NCBI RefSeq assembly: GCF_001949145.1 | Contig: NW_019091472.1 | Location: 75,455 to 120,248, forward strand | DNA: 44,794 bases | Direction of reading: 5' to 3' | Source: Acanthaster planci | Taxonomy: Eukaryota; Echinodermata; Asteroidea; Valvatida; Acanthasteridae | Shown: piece by piece, positions 1 to 11,345 of the stretch | Numbering within the stretch: the first letter of the stretch is position 1 | How the letters are laid out: the number at the start of each line of letters is the position of its first letter | Notes under the pieces: model-generated | What the model saw: only the letters and a program-made list of their open reading frames with translations | The model's database searches: none | Told to the model about the DNA's origin: nothing | Translations under genes and position numbers: made by a program

Positions 1-360
1 TGAGACGACTTACTCATTTTGCCCTTACTTTTCAAAATCATGAATATACGCGGAAGGGTGGCGGTCTATGCATTTATATGACCGTGGTGGCAACCCAACC
101 CCACTGACCCCAAAATATACCAGCACATCCATCAAATCCCCATTCCACACTAACCAAATCCCGCCTAATCTGGACCATAACATCAAATATCTACCCCATC
201 CAGCCTCAACGGATCCTGAAAACTGTACCCTACCTCACTTCATCTCACCCCACCAAATCCCCAACCAAGGGTTGAGCTGGGCCCGAATGGCACTACATGC
301 TTGTAACAAGAAGACCTTTAATGAGTGCATACAGTACATTTATAGTTTTAGGTATGGTGC
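1..360. other. non-coding stretch, no gene seen
   Basis: C/A-rich, low-complexity-looking sequence with no family-like reading frame on either strand. The open frames here have no recognisable composition or motif and overlap each other. Confidence 0.5.
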
Positions 361-815
361 ATGGTGTACTATTTGCAACACACATTTCTGCCTCTTTCTG
401 GGTGACGCAACTACACGAAGCGACGGAACGACGGCTCCCGTGCGTCGTGCCGTCACGTTGGGCCGTCGCCTTTTTGCCGTTACGTTTGTACACGTACACA
501 GGCGAAGCATGGCGTCGTAATGCGCGTCGTGCTGTCTTAGGCCTATGTCCTTTCCTTGTCGCATTTTTTTTCTGCCTAAAAGTCCCCCTTCCGTCGCCTG
601 TCGCGTCGCACTGTCGTCCCTCGTGCCGTATGTCTTACCTCACATCGCGTCGCATATTACTTCGCCTGAAGCACGACGTAAAGCGAGACGCAACGGAAGA
701 CACGACATGCGACGCAACGTGTCGTGTGCTGTCGCCCTTTACTTCATTGTGTTTATAGAGGACACCACTACTGTTTTGTTTCATTTCCGTCCGCCGTGCT
801 TGCAAAATATATGTC
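361..815 (+). repeat. left arm of the inverted-repeat element
   Basis: Continuous arm of about 455 bases. Its outer 150 bases pair with 2,390-2,534 and its inner 125 bases pair with 1,518-1,650. The segment 405-725 is strikingly rich in CGTCG/CGACG pentamers on both strands, so the arm also folds on itself. Confidence 0.6.
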
Positions 816-1517
816 CTGTGTCTCAGGCGTTGATGTTTCTCACACAATACGTGTAAGCCCAGAATTCGTCACTCTTTAATTATTTGGCCCATCCTTGTTC
901 CAAAATGACGTTCCATGTTTGTAACCTGGTTTTTCTGTACATGGTCCATCCCGGCAGTTTCTGAGTAGTTGTCCCACTACTGTAGACAATTAGTCTGCAA
1001 TTAAACAACTGCAAGTTTCAGCACGGGCTTAGGAAGTTAGCACCCTGCCTGCTTTTTTTATTATTACCGTAAGAATATTCCGTCTTCAGTCTTCCTTCAG
1101 TTCAGTGTTCCTCGTTAACTTCATTAGCACCATACTTTCAATTGTCCGTGTTTCTGAATAAAACATTGTAGATAGTATTACCATTGTGATGATGTCTTTT
1201 CTCTAACTCTGTTTGGCCGCGCACGTTGATTTCTCATCGATCCCCATGTTTCATTACTAAGCATGTAACAATGACTGATGTATTGTATCTTAGAATGGAT
1301 TTACAAATAATTATTGAAAAGATCAGAATTAGAGACGGAAAACCTAAAATAGATTGTGGCTGACGTTAATGTTATTTATTTCCTGGAGACAATACTGCTA
1401 CTTGGTCGCTACGCTCTTTCTAACTACATTAGATTACAAAAAACTTTTTTTTATGAAAACACAAAGTTAGAAAGAATGCATGAAAAACAACAACAGATTC
1501 AAGACCTGCTAGGCTGC

Positions 1518-1650
1518 GACTTGTAGCACGCACTACATATATGCAAGCACGGGGGACGGAAATGAAAGAAAATAAAGGGCAAGGCGCCCTCAATAAAAAC
1601 CAGGAAGGGCAACAGCACACGACGTGTGGCGTCGTGCGTCGCGCGCGTCG
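1518..1650 (-). repeat. inner part of the right arm
   Basis: Reverse complement resembles 690-815: a CGTCGTGTGCTGT..CCCTT block, then TTTCATTTCCGTCC and CGTGCTTGCA. It is separated from the outer part of the right arm by the CR1-like LINE fragment. Confidence 0.55.
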
Positions 1651-1689
1651 CGACACATCAGGTGGTTTTGGTTCTGGTTCTATACTGTG

Positions 1690-2375
1690 CAAATATTTCC
1701 TCAGTGGTTATCACGCACAAGTCGGAGTGATGGATATATTGGCTAAATTTTAAAGTGAGCTTTTTGTACGAGGTTGAGAGAGTAAAAATGTTTAGTCTTT
1801 CTTTTGAATGTCTTGACATCAGGAGTAGGTCGTATGCCAGGTGGTACTAGGTTCCATTCCCTTATTGTCCTAGGATAGAGAGAGTATTGATGACAAAGTT
1901 TGTTGAAGTTTGGGGATTAGTTAATAATTTTGGGTTCTGTGTTGTGTCTTGTTGTGAAGGTATTGGTTCCACCAGGTGCTGGCAGGTTGTAACTTTATGA
2001 ATTTCCTTAAAAATTGCAATGAGTTGAAGTCAAATTCTGCGGAGCTCCAGAATGTCCCATTTTAAAAAAGATATGTTATTTGCGCGTGAGATCCGTTTGT
2101 AATTATCACAAACGAAGCAGGCTGCCCTACGTTGTACTTTCTCCAGGGTGATCTTGTTGTTATTGTAGAAAGGATCCCAAATAGCCCCGCAATATTCCAG
2201 TTTGGGTATGACAAGGGCCTTGTAGGCATTCTCTTTGACCGATTACAACAAGCATGGAGATTTCTTTTAAGGAGACCAGGCGTTTTGGGTTGCTTTGCCA
2301 TACACTTGGTTAATATGCTTTGCCCAGCTTAAATCTTTGCTTAGTTCAACTCCAAAGTATGGATGATGCTTGACT
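1690..2375 (-). mobile_element. CR1-like LINE 3' fragment (reverse transcriptase C-terminal end)
   Basis: Read on the minus strand this is the carboxyl end of a CR1/Jockey-group non-LTR retrotransposon ORF2. It begins with HPYFGVELSKDLSW near 2,370, followed by a conserved Leu/Arg-rich helix region. The 'LEYCGAIWDP' block and a 'LEKVQRRAACFV' block (about 2,215-2,100) follow, then a tail with 'PDVKTFKRK'-like residues. These blocks define the post-RT region of the family. Several stops and frameshifts make it a pseudogene. It is 5'-truncated, as is usual for LINE insertions made by target-primed reverse transcription. It sits between the two halves of the right arm of the inverted-repeat element, so it probably inserted into that element. 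Confidence 0.75.
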
Positions 2376-2389
2376 GCAAGCAGAGTATG

Positions 2390-2534
2390 ATACCCATGTG
2401 TGTAGAAATGTAATGGCAAAAGACGACGGTGCGATGTGACAGCACGACACAAGGGAGCTCTCGTGTCGTAAAGTTGCGTCACCTTGGAAGAGGCTGCAGA
2501 GAGGCTGAAATGTGTGTCGTAAAAAGTCTACCAT
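2390..2534 (-). repeat. outer part of the right arm of the inverted-repeat element
   Basis: Reverse complement of this block aligns with 361-510, including ACACACATTT, GCCTCT, GTGACGCAACT and the GTCGTGCTGTCAC stretch. An 11-base internal duplication (GCAGCCTCT) is present here and not in the left arm. Confidence 0.6.
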
Positions 2535-4118
2535 AATGGGTGAGTTACGCTATTGTTACAGTTGTTATTACGTTTCCCGACCGCAGTAACGTGTGCCCGC
2601 TCATCTTCCTGAATTATGCTGTCCTTGCTGTTGTTTAACAGTTAGGCTTGACATAAAATCTGGTTCATGGTTTTTATTTATTTTTTATTTTCTTTTGTGA
2701 AAGCTACTGTGAAACGCCCATATTGCCCCGAATGATTAAAGTAAGATTGATATAATGGGGGTGCGTTTTACACACGCAAGCAGTTTAAGACAAATATGTT
2801 GACTCAGAATACATTAGACAACTTTACAGTTAAACTGTGTCTTCAGACACCATTAGCCATTATGAAAGTGAAACACTGGAACTAAGCTATGGAATTCCAT
2901 AGGCAGGGCGGCGTTAGAAAGAACTGTCAAAAAGATAGACGGTAGGTGTTGGCAGACGTGAAGGAAACTTTCCAAGTACAGCAAATACAGTTTTTCTTTA
3001 AAGAATAAAATCTGGAGGTTTAATTTCTTCATTAAATATGCAATAGAGCCTGAAAGTAAACGATCACACAACGAGCTTCCGGAATCCTCGCGCGGTCCTT
3101 CTATGGGGATTTTACATTGGGCCGTTCTATCACGTTCGATAATTTGTTGAAAAATAATTCCTTACTGAAACCACCCCATGAAACATTCATGTTGGAATTT
3201 TACCCTTTTTCTTCCTCGAGTATTGGAAAAATCCCCCGGAGATGGGTAAAAAAACACCGAATTTATTAACGACCTTTCACGTCCAGCGATATCATACCTA
3301 GGTCTCCTTGTTCACGCACGTTTGTTTTCACGCGTCGCACAACCTTTACAACCTTGCAAAGATTTACCTACCTGTAGTCGATGGGCTCCAGATTCCGTTG
3401 AGTTGACATCACGCAGTTGTCAACAAAGGTTATATAAAATAGAATCTTTTGTAAAAGTAGAATATTGCCTGATGTTTATTACCTTATAATTTACTAAAAC
3501 GTGCAAAATGTTTTGATCTGTTTTTGTTTCTGTTTTTATCCACATATAGACTACCATAAAATTTCAAACCATAAATATTCATCTGCATACGAAACTACCG
3601 TATTGCACTGTTCTTCATGTATTTTAGACTTTAGGAAGTGATATGGGTCAATTTTTGGCAGAATATTTCTCTTTTAAGTCAGCTAATTTTTCAGTTTGCA
3701 TAAATTGATATACTACCAAATATTTTTCAAAACCCCTTTTCCAATTTGGATTTTTCAAGAAGAAACTGAACGAAAACACATTGATACACAAGTAAAATCT
3801 TTGCACGTTATTTTTCCTATCCAAAGGTTTTGGCAGCGCGCCACCAGGGGTCAACTTTCTGGCTCTGTGTGTACCCTAAGAAATAATCATACTTAGGGTA
3901 TTGATACAGCTTGAAACAGTGACACATACCGCACGCATAAACGTAAACATAACTTGAAAAGCGGACAGACGGAATTAGGAATTTCACACAGGCTCGTATT
4001 TACTTTGTACTCGCCAAAAAGCACACTTTTAATATTAAGTCTTGTCCTGTCCACATACAACTTGTTTCATCGATGTACCACAGATTGCTTGTTAACCAGC
4101 AGTTTCTATTTAAACCAG
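2535..4118. other. non-coding stretch, no gene seen
   Basis: AT-rich sequence upstream of the host exon. No coherent protein frame was recognised. It may hold intron sequence of the 4,119-4,858 host gene, since that gene must have upstream exons, but none could be identified here. It contains the hairpin at 3,872-3,900. Confidence 0.5.
3872..3900. repeat. perfect 9-bp hairpin
   Basis: TACCCTAAG and CTTAGGGTA form a perfect 9-bp inverted repeat around an 11-base loop. Nothing nearby indicates a function. Confidence 0.6.
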
Positions 4119-4257
4119 AATTAGGTATCAGCGTTGTGCCACGTAAGGGGCGTGCCATTGTTTGGAACAACCAGGATGCCAATGGTAGATGTGATCCTTT
4201 CTCGCTTCATGCAGCCCAGCCAGTTGTCAAGGGCCAAAAGATTATTCTTCAAAGATG
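4119..4257 (+). CDS. host 2-oxoglutarate/Fe(II) oxygenase (prolyl 4-hydroxylase-like), penultimate coding exon
   Basis: The exon encodes the C-terminal core of a prolyl-4-hydroxylase-type 2OG-Fe(II) dioxygenase. In sequence it reads GISVVPRKGRAIVWNNQD followed by SLHAAQPVVKGQK. The family's distal iron-ligand His and the Lys that binds the 2OG carboxylate are spaced H-x9-K, exactly as seen here (His in SLHAA, Lys in KGQK). Known members hydroxylate proline in protein substrates. The substrate here is unknown. The 3' splice site is inferred at a pyrimidine-rich tract ending in CCAG (4,115-4,118); alternative AGs lie at 4,099 and 4,102. The donor is ATG|GTGAAT at 4,257/4,258. The exon joins in phase to 4,675. 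Upstream exons carrying the HxD motif were not found in the window. Confidence 0.8.
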
Positions 4258-4674
4258 GTGAATATCTAAGCCCCACCAAAGTCTTGTTGTCACAACTATA
4301 TTTAAGCCTTAGAACATTTTTAAATACAGTAAAAGGAGGGGCGCCCGGGAGGGCACTTCTTAGGGTGTCTTTTAATTAGTCCAAGATGAATACAAAACAG
4401 GCCCCAAAACCAACTGATCCAAAGAGCAAAACACACAGAAATGGTTTTTGTCGGAGTAGCTGATCCTGAAACATCCATCTAAAATGGCACTGCCTATGCA
4501 CTGTAGCATAAACCAAGGGTCTGAAAAGTGAACAACTTTATGAATGGGAAAGCAACGACTGAAAATCAAAGGTAAATGGGGCAGAAAAAAGATTTAGGGA
4601 CTCATGTTGTAATTTTACACGAAAACGAAATCCTTATTAAACAGTCAGGTGCTGATATTTGTTTTAATTTCCAG

Positions 4675-4858
4675 GTACTATTATCGGAATTTCTACATGT
4701 TGGGCAAGAGGCCAGAAGAGCCACATCTACCACTGCGGGAGGAGCAGCAGCCAGTAGTGTCATGTGATGAGTATGATCATGGTAGTTGTCGTTGGTATGA
4801 TGAGTGGAGCTATGATCATCTTGTTCAGTACAGACAATTAAAAAAGCAGCTGCACTGA
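4675..4858 (+). CDS. host prolyl 4-hydroxylase-like gene, last coding exon
   Basis: The acceptor TTTTAATTTCCAG ends at 4,674. Splicing from 4,257 completes a Trp codon (TG+G) and continues the frame into YYYRNFYMLGKRPEE. The exon ends in RQLKKQLH and a TGA at 4,856-4,858. The segment is rich in acidic and aromatic residues, with two Cys (SCDEYDH and SCRWYDEW), and is probably a C-terminal extension beyond the dioxygenase fold. The intron (4,258-4,674, 417 bases) obeys GT-AG. The frame is uninterrupted, unlike every transposon gene around it, which supports a functional host gene. No AATAAA signal is obvious just downstream. Confidence 0.72.
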
Positions 4859-7800
4859 TATGACCAAAAATCATAAAACAACTCTAAACCAGGCGAGAAT
4901 CCAGGGGGACCTCCCCTCCAATCCGAGAAAAAGTTTAAAAATTGGGAAAATAATAACAGATTACTAAAGTAATACGAAAAATAGCTTTCGATCAACCAAA
5001 GTGTACAAAGGTAAGTGCACAATACCATTATAAAGAATGAATATCAAGAAATGTTTCAACATTCTTTCCGATGTCATGTAATATTTCATTTTGTCCGCAA
5101 AATGAAACATTAAGAAAATCTCCTGCCTGACCCACCCTCCCCTCCCCGAAAAAAAATCCTGGATCTGTCCCTGTTTAGACATCGATTGGTCTTAGAACAA
5201 GATTCATTCTGAATGACACGTTCCCTCCCCCAGTCCACTGTGCCAATTTCTAACCAATTTGAACAAGTACGCAATTCTAAATGATTTTTTTTTAAATCGA
5301 GTTACATGTAACTAAAATACAACCAATATTTAGAGCCATTTTTCCACATGTACAATAACAGAAACAGTTATTTGGAGGTAACTTTAAACCTTCAATTTGA
5401 ATTCTGCTAATTGGAACTGAATATGGTATGAAAATAATACTGTGCGTATACATACATGTATGAAAAGTACATTAATGCTGTTATAATATTCACATAAAAT
5501 ACATTCCAGATTATTTTTTTACATATTTCAATGCATTAATTTGATTTAAACAGGAATGCATTATGCCAGAATGATTTAAATACAGAACTGGGGCTATATT
5601 TACAATACTTGTAATCTAATATTCCTTTTATTAAACTTACCACAAGTTTATTGACCTACGGGATTGTGTGACACATACCATGCATCACAGGGCCAGTATA
5701 GCTCAGTTATTTAGTGGAATTTCTTTACTAATAAAGTCATGATTACGTACGCATTCACATAAGCCTGTATCCTTTGGTATATTTTCCATTAAGCGGGACA
5801 AATCTTTTGATTAACTCTTTTTGGAGCAAAGGTGATGAATCTACTTAAGATTCATGTGTAGAATCAACCGCTCTGTTCTATTTATTTTTATCTGGCGTAT
5901 CAGAAAGCATAAACGATAAGTTTTGTTGATAAGCGCCCCCATGCGTTTTACCTGAACTTAGTCCCATCTTAAATACCGTTGAACCTGTAGGGCGCCCTCA
6001 ATCATATCACACTTTTCCTAATCACGTTTTATCGCCGACGTATTATCCAGTACTTTCCCATCTAAGCCCCCCCCCCAATAGTGGTCCGCGCGTGCGTCAC
6101 TTTTGTTTCCACTTTTCCTAAAAAAAAAATTAAAACAGCGCCCTCTATTTCCGCTTTGCCTGAATGATCGCGAGTAGACTGATTACTGGTCACAAGTCTA
6201 CAAGTCGCAAAGGCAATTTGTTCAAGGAACCAGACCAATTTGTGGGTAGCTCATACCTACCTGCGCTCGGTGAAGGTTACGTTGCTCTGCGTAATGTGGA
6301 TGTCGAACACAAACATTACACCATGGACAGGTTAAAAAATTGCAACCAGCTGATCAAGAACAATGGTTGCATGACGTGCGACCTGCTACTACGAGCCTTT
6401 GCTATTTGATCAGGCCTATTAGTAAATCAATTCGTTTAATGTACAAATGACCTTTGAAAAAGTTCATTCGCGCAGGCACTGGCGTATGATTGTGGGACAT
6501 GTTGCTACTTTATCTTGAAGACCCAAAATTATGACTCTACAGTAATCAGTCGTCAATGTCAGATGCCCACTGTGTTTGTTTAACTTCATTTATGCGGTTA
6601 TTGATAGATGAAGGGTATGTGGGCCCATTGTGTGCTCTAAGGTAGCATTTATTAAAGGACTTGTCTCGAGCTTAACATGAACTGGCAGCCATCTCTCTTT
6701 CAGATAGCCCTACCATTCCTGAATCCTCCAATTTTAATATGATTTTGCACACACCCTAGGGAGTTAGGGTTAATGTACAGGATGGGGATGACACTTGAGG
6801 GCGCTTTTCACTACATGTATTTGCTATCTACATGTGGCTATATGTGCATGTACACGTACATGTAACACCCATATACATGTATATCACACGATCCCCTTTA
6901 CACAGGTTATTTAGGACACGTACGTGTATGGGCGCACAGGGATTCTCATTTATTTCCTTTTTAATATTTCCTCATTTAGAACTCACACGGGATTATAAGA
7001 AGAATGTACAGAAGCACTATCCGGTCCATAATCCTCACGTTTTTTCATAGTGCTTTTTCTTCTCTTAAAATTTTTTACATTTATAAACGAGGATATTTGA
7101 ATAATCACAATATTTAATATAAATGAAGAAGTTATGAAAAGACTGCTTACAGAACCTTATGTTTTTCTTCTATTAGCTCTCGAATTGAGTTCTCCAATAA
7201 AAGTTTCAAAAGTATTACAATGAAATGTTTTTAATCTTATTTTTAATAAGGAATGCATCGCTATAATGATACGCAGGTTCGTTTCAAAATTGGCATCAAA
7301 AGTACTTACTAAATTAATCATATTAAGTAATTGCAAATATTGTTTTATTACCGTTTGATAATATTGAGCAAATTCATTTCAAATTATAACGTATGTATAC
7401 TTGTCACAATACTACGTTCCTAATCGTTCTCATCAAATACAAAATACACACACATAAAGTTTGTAAATGGTAATAAACTGTGAAAAATTTGCAGTTTAAG
7501 TTTCTTAACTATGTTTTTCAATTTATTGTTTCCATACAAAGCTGTTCTGTATTTCAAGAAATACCTTGCTTTCTTACCCAATCGTTATATTTTGTGCACA
7601 GCTGAAAACATCATTCATGTAAACCATTCTTCAGAGGGAAATTTTTTTTTGGCTAAAATTTTTAACCATTTTCTTGGTACGGCCTTTCTTAATAAATACG
7701 TTTCCGCTCACCGATTATGTATCAGGATGAATGTGTCTATAATAAAGTCAGTAGAGAATTAATTGTGATATCTGTTGTTATGTTAATTTGGTACTACTTT

Positions 7801-8589
7801 GCATGTATCGGTTTCGCGCTGCCGGCACGCCCATGTGTATAAAAGGAAAAGGGTAATTAATTAAATTTTATTGTTTTGTTTAGTTTTTTTGTTTTTTTCT
7901 GGGCTTCTCCTTTCAATGTGTCTTTTTAAACATCCATATGAACAATTTATAAATAAGAAATACAGATTTAGATTCCAATAACATTAAAAGCCTGCTAAAT
8001 ATGACTTATTGGTCCCATTTCTCGTGAAATTGGGAACTAGTTCCAGTTCCATAAAACATGAATTTTTCATCAAATAATAATTCTTCACATCCTTTTTTAA
8101 GACACAACGTGAGGGTCGTTTTTCGTTCATTTTCATTTTATACACATGGATCCACAGATCAACAATATTAGATTAACCACTTTACTATTACCTGTAACAT
8201 TGGTGTTGCCAAATAAAAAGACGTTATTATCCATTGCAATAGACAGATTGGTCTTCTCTTTCATCCATAGAAATACTGAGGACCAGAAAGAGATAGTGTG
8301 GGTACACGAACAAAAAAGATGGATAAGTGTCTCCTTTTCCTAGTTACAGAATGTACAAAGATTGGTCTTACCAATGTTATACGAAAATAAATTGGTTCCT
8401 AGGATCCGGTGTATTACTCTAAATTAGAACCAACGTGGTTTAGTGTCAACTGTACAAGTATATGGAATATTGAAAATTAAAGACCATTTCTAAAAATCAA
8501 AATCTATATTCAGTTTAACATTCCACTTATATTTGAATTTTCTTTGCACATGTTTAGAAGACACTAAAACATTAAAGATCCCTTGTGAT
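4859..8589. other. AT-rich non-coding stretch, no convincing gene
   Basis: No recognisable protein on either strand. It contains scattered GCGCCCTC/GAGGGCGC pieces (about 5,990, 6,140 and 6,800), ACATGTA-rich sequence near 6,835-6,895, homopolymer runs, and a tRNA-SINE-like fragment at 5,691-5,760. An 81-codon open frame at 6,164-6,409 has ordinary amino-acid composition but no recognisable motif, so it is not annotated as a gene. Confidence 0.55.
5691..5760 (+). repeat. possible tRNA-derived SINE fragment
   Basis: GTATAGCTCAGTTATTTAGTG resembles a tRNA D-arm/A-box. It is followed about 35 bases later by AAGTCATGATTACGTACG, which resembles a decayed B-box region (GTCATGGGTTCGA type). The order and spacing fit a tRNA head. 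The cloverleaf is too decayed for a functional tRNA. Confidence 0.35.
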
Positions 8590-9194
8590 CCTTTCTGGTC
8601 CTTTAAAAGGACCACCATACTCTAAAGAAGTTGGTGCTGACATCAAATACATTCTTAAACTCATCTAGAGAAATAAGAGCGCCATTCTCATTTATTAAAT
8701 CAGCAATAAACTTAACACCTTTACTCAACCAATGTTTATAATAAATACGTCTGCCATTAATCTTAATTTTATCATTAAACTAAAGAGAACTCCTCAATAC
8801 CTCCGCTTTCTATGTAGGCAAATGGGCCCGAGTAAAGTTAGATCATGCTGTAAACACATCGAACCAAAAAGAATTACGAACTCTCCAGGCATTAATCAAT
8901 TTAATTGAATCACCTTCCAATAAGTACAATCGGAAGATATAAAAATCCAGTTGCACAAAGTATACCAACCTGAGAACTGAGCTTTAAGGAGTCTACGTAA
9001 CCAGGTAACTTTCAGAGCTTCTAAATAAACATGAACGTCAACCATTCGCAACCCACCCTAGGATAATCCTATTGTAATTTAGTGAATCATAGAGTTAAGA
9101 TCAGTGGAGAAGTCAATACCAAGAATTCTAAAAGGTTTCTTAGCCGCGACCCAGTTCACGTTGACCTCTTCACAAAGCTTCTCCTCACTATCTT

Positions 9195-10457
9195 TCATTG
9201 AACCAATCCAAATGGCATTGTCTTCTCAACGATAACTTTTAAACCAGACATATCAGCAAATTGGTCAAGAATTCTGAGAGCAGCCTGCATTGACTTCGCT
9301 GAGCCATTCAAGAACAAAACCGTGTCGTCAGCATACTGGGATAATCGAAATTCCATTCCCTCAACAGCAATGCCTTGAAGATCTTTATCAATGCATACCA
9401 TCATTGATAAAATTTCTGCACACAAAAGGAACAGACAAGGGCTAAAGCCGTCCCCCTGCCTGCAAGCTCTTCCAATTTGAAACGACTGAGAAAGGAATCA
9501 TTAACCAGAACTGAAGAGGAGGCTTGGTTATAAAGTACCTTGATCCACTTTTTGACGGAAGGCCGTAAATTGAACGCGTCTAGAACTTTAAAAATGAAAT
9601 TATATGATATGGAAATGAATGCTTTTTCAAAATCAATAGACAGAAATAGACCAGGTATATTATTAGATTCACTGACATTCAACTAGTCATACATTAATCG
9701 AATATTTTCCCCAATAAAACGATCTGCCATAAACCCCTTCGGTCTTTCATGAATAATACACTTAAAACAACATTTAAGTCTCTGCAATGCAGGCAGGGGA
9801 AATTTTGTACAAGGTGTTTAAAAGAGAAATGGGGCGCCAATTTTTCAAATACTGTCGAGGCTTGTCCCCTTTTGGCAAAAGAGTGATTATACCGTATCTC
9901 TGAGTAACAGAGAATTGACCAGAGACATAACCCCTGTTTAATGAGCGTAGTAAGTACCACGGCAAGTCTGAAGTGAAATAATTATAAAATTCATAACTAA
10001 TACCATCAGAACCGGAGACTTGCCATTCTTCGCTTTTTTATATATACATGAAGAAGTTAGTCATGAGATAAAGGCCCCTCAATGCTATCTCGTACACAGT
10101 CGGAAAGAATACTCTTACCAGCCGCTACGAAAAGTGACTTGAATTCAACGTTATCTTCAATAATCCAAGTAGAGTAAATTTTATGATAAAAGCTCCTAGC
10201 CTCTGGTAGGATGTCTTTGGAACTAGTAAGTCTACAATTGGCTTCATTAATAATACAGTTAATAGATTTATTCACAAAGTTACGTTTTCTAAAATTAAAA
10301 AATACTTTGAAGGTTTTTCACCAACCTCCATCCAACGGGATTTGGATCTCATTAAAACACCTTCCATTTTAGCTTTGCGAAGGTCAACAAGGACTGCTTG
10401 CTTAACATTTAAAAGATCAAGTGAATCAAGATCACCCTCTGAAACTTTATCAGACAA
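9195..10457 (-). pseudogene. L1-like LINE reverse transcriptase domain
   Basis: Successive frames show the expected order: SRWMEVGEKPSKYF (about 10,345), LPKGDKPRQYLKNWRPISLL (about 9,870), FLSIDFEKAF (about 9,640), CRQGD (about 9,460) and the catalytic QYADDTVLF (about 9,335). The Asp pair of YADD and the Asp of SIDFEKAF would bind metal in a live enzyme. Frameshifts lie at about 9,700-9,690 and at the CRQGD block. The closest group by motif is L1/Tx1 rather than CR1. Confidence 0.82.
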
Positions 10458-10760
10458 AATATTTATCTCCTTCTCTCGGCTTTCCTAGTCTCTTTTTTCT
10501 TCTAAGAGGCAAAAGAAATAGTTTTCTATCTCATTTTCATCAATAACATTTCGAAAATATTTGATCATCAATAACAAAATGGATATCTCTTGGATGCATG
10601 TTTTTAAGATTAAAACGTAAATATGGAGACACGGCATATTCATTAAGTCCAAACATAATTAAAACATAATTTCTATTTGCCAGTTCTATATCCTGGCTTA
10701 ATATCATAATTGATAATTTTAGAGTTTAATTCTGATAAAATTAAGAAAATCCAATCTAGA

Positions 10761-11340
10761 TTACTTCAAGGTTTGGTGTTTTCTCCAAGCATATCTACAA
10801 GAATCCGGGTTGTGTGCTCTCAAGGCATCAAGTAAATCAAAATCATTACACATATTGAGAACTCTGTTTCTTGCCAGAGGATTATTCAGATTGACGTAGT
10901 TCACATAATCAAGAGATTCATCTAGGACCAAATTCCAGTCCCCACACAGAATAGCGTGAGTGTTATCCAAATCATTCAAAATCGTGCAGATTTTATCATA
11001 AAAACCATGATCATCGTTATTTGGTCCATACAAGTTAACCAATGTGATTTTGTAATCACCGATTTCTAGATTCGCAAATAACAAATAACAATTTTCATCC
11101 TTTTTGACCCACTTGGCTTTATATTCCACATTATTATCAAAAAGGATAACCACTCCTCTGGAGTTGCTCCTGAATGAGCTGAAGAAACAGTTGAAACCTC
11201 ATTCACTCCCCACAAACTGTTCCGTGTCCTTGGTAAAATGCACATCTTGTAAACAATAAACAAAATATTTTTTGTTCATAAGAAAATGAAAGACGTCTCT
11301 TCTTTTAGCAAGTTCACCCAGCCTCATCGAGGCTATTGAA
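10761..11340 (-). pseudogene. L1-like LINE endonuclease domain
   Basis: The longest clean frame (10,761-11,153, about 130 codons) contains the exonuclease/endonuclease/phosphatase motifs ITLVNLYGPN and LCGDWN, where Asp and Asn belong to the APE active site. It is followed by LARNRVLNM and by SCRYAWRK near the end. The upstream part (11,340-11,160) continues in other frames with VYCLQDVHFTK and a GVVILFDNN block. The N-terminal catalytic Glu region is decayed. Confidence 0.78.
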
Positions 11341-11345
11341 AACTG

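Larger units (their letters stand above)
361..2534. mobile_element. inverted-repeat (foldback/MITE-like) DNA element, interrupted by a LINE fragment
   Basis: The left arm (361-815) matches, in reverse complement, two separated pieces on the right (2,390-2,534 and about 1,518-1,650). Shared strings include GTGACGCAACT near 403 and its complement AGTTGCGTCAC near 2,475. A second shared stretch reads TTTCATTTCCGTCC near 780 and its complement GGACGGAAATGAAA near 1,555. The arms are dense in CGTCGT/GCGACG motifs. No transposase frame is seen, so this looks non-autonomous. The ends (left ATGGTGTAC, right CTACCAT) are approximate and I found no clear target-site duplication. The superfamily is not assigned. 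Confidence 0.6.
8590..11345 (-). mobile_element. L1-like LINE, ORF2 (endonuclease and reverse transcriptase), decayed
   Basis: On the minus strand this holds an almost full-length L1-group ORF2. The APE-type endonuclease comes first (about 11,340-10,761), then a linker helix region (about 10,457-10,060), then the reverse transcriptase (about 10,000-9,200), and a C-terminal tail (about 9,190-8,590). The tail ends in the weakly conserved 'NGRRIYYKHWLSKGV' block. ORF2 nicks DNA and copies the RNA at the target (target-primed reverse transcription). Many frameshifts and stops show it is dead. I could not identify ORF1 upstream; 11,346-12,140 shows no clear protein. The 3' boundary near 8,590 is approximate. 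Confidence 0.8.

Noticed and set aside
68-856. Several overlapping open frames of 70-150 codons
   Set aside because: They overlap on both strands within the inverted-repeat arm, are rich in Arg/Ser from CGTCG repeats, and show no domain.
6164-6409. 81-codon plus-strand frame with reasonable composition
   Set aside because: No motif, no splice context and no family resemblance. It could be an exon but cannot be supported.
7511-7762. 83-codon frame in AT-rich sequence
   Set aside because: Phe/Leu/Asn-rich composition expected from AT-rich DNA, and no recognisable motif.
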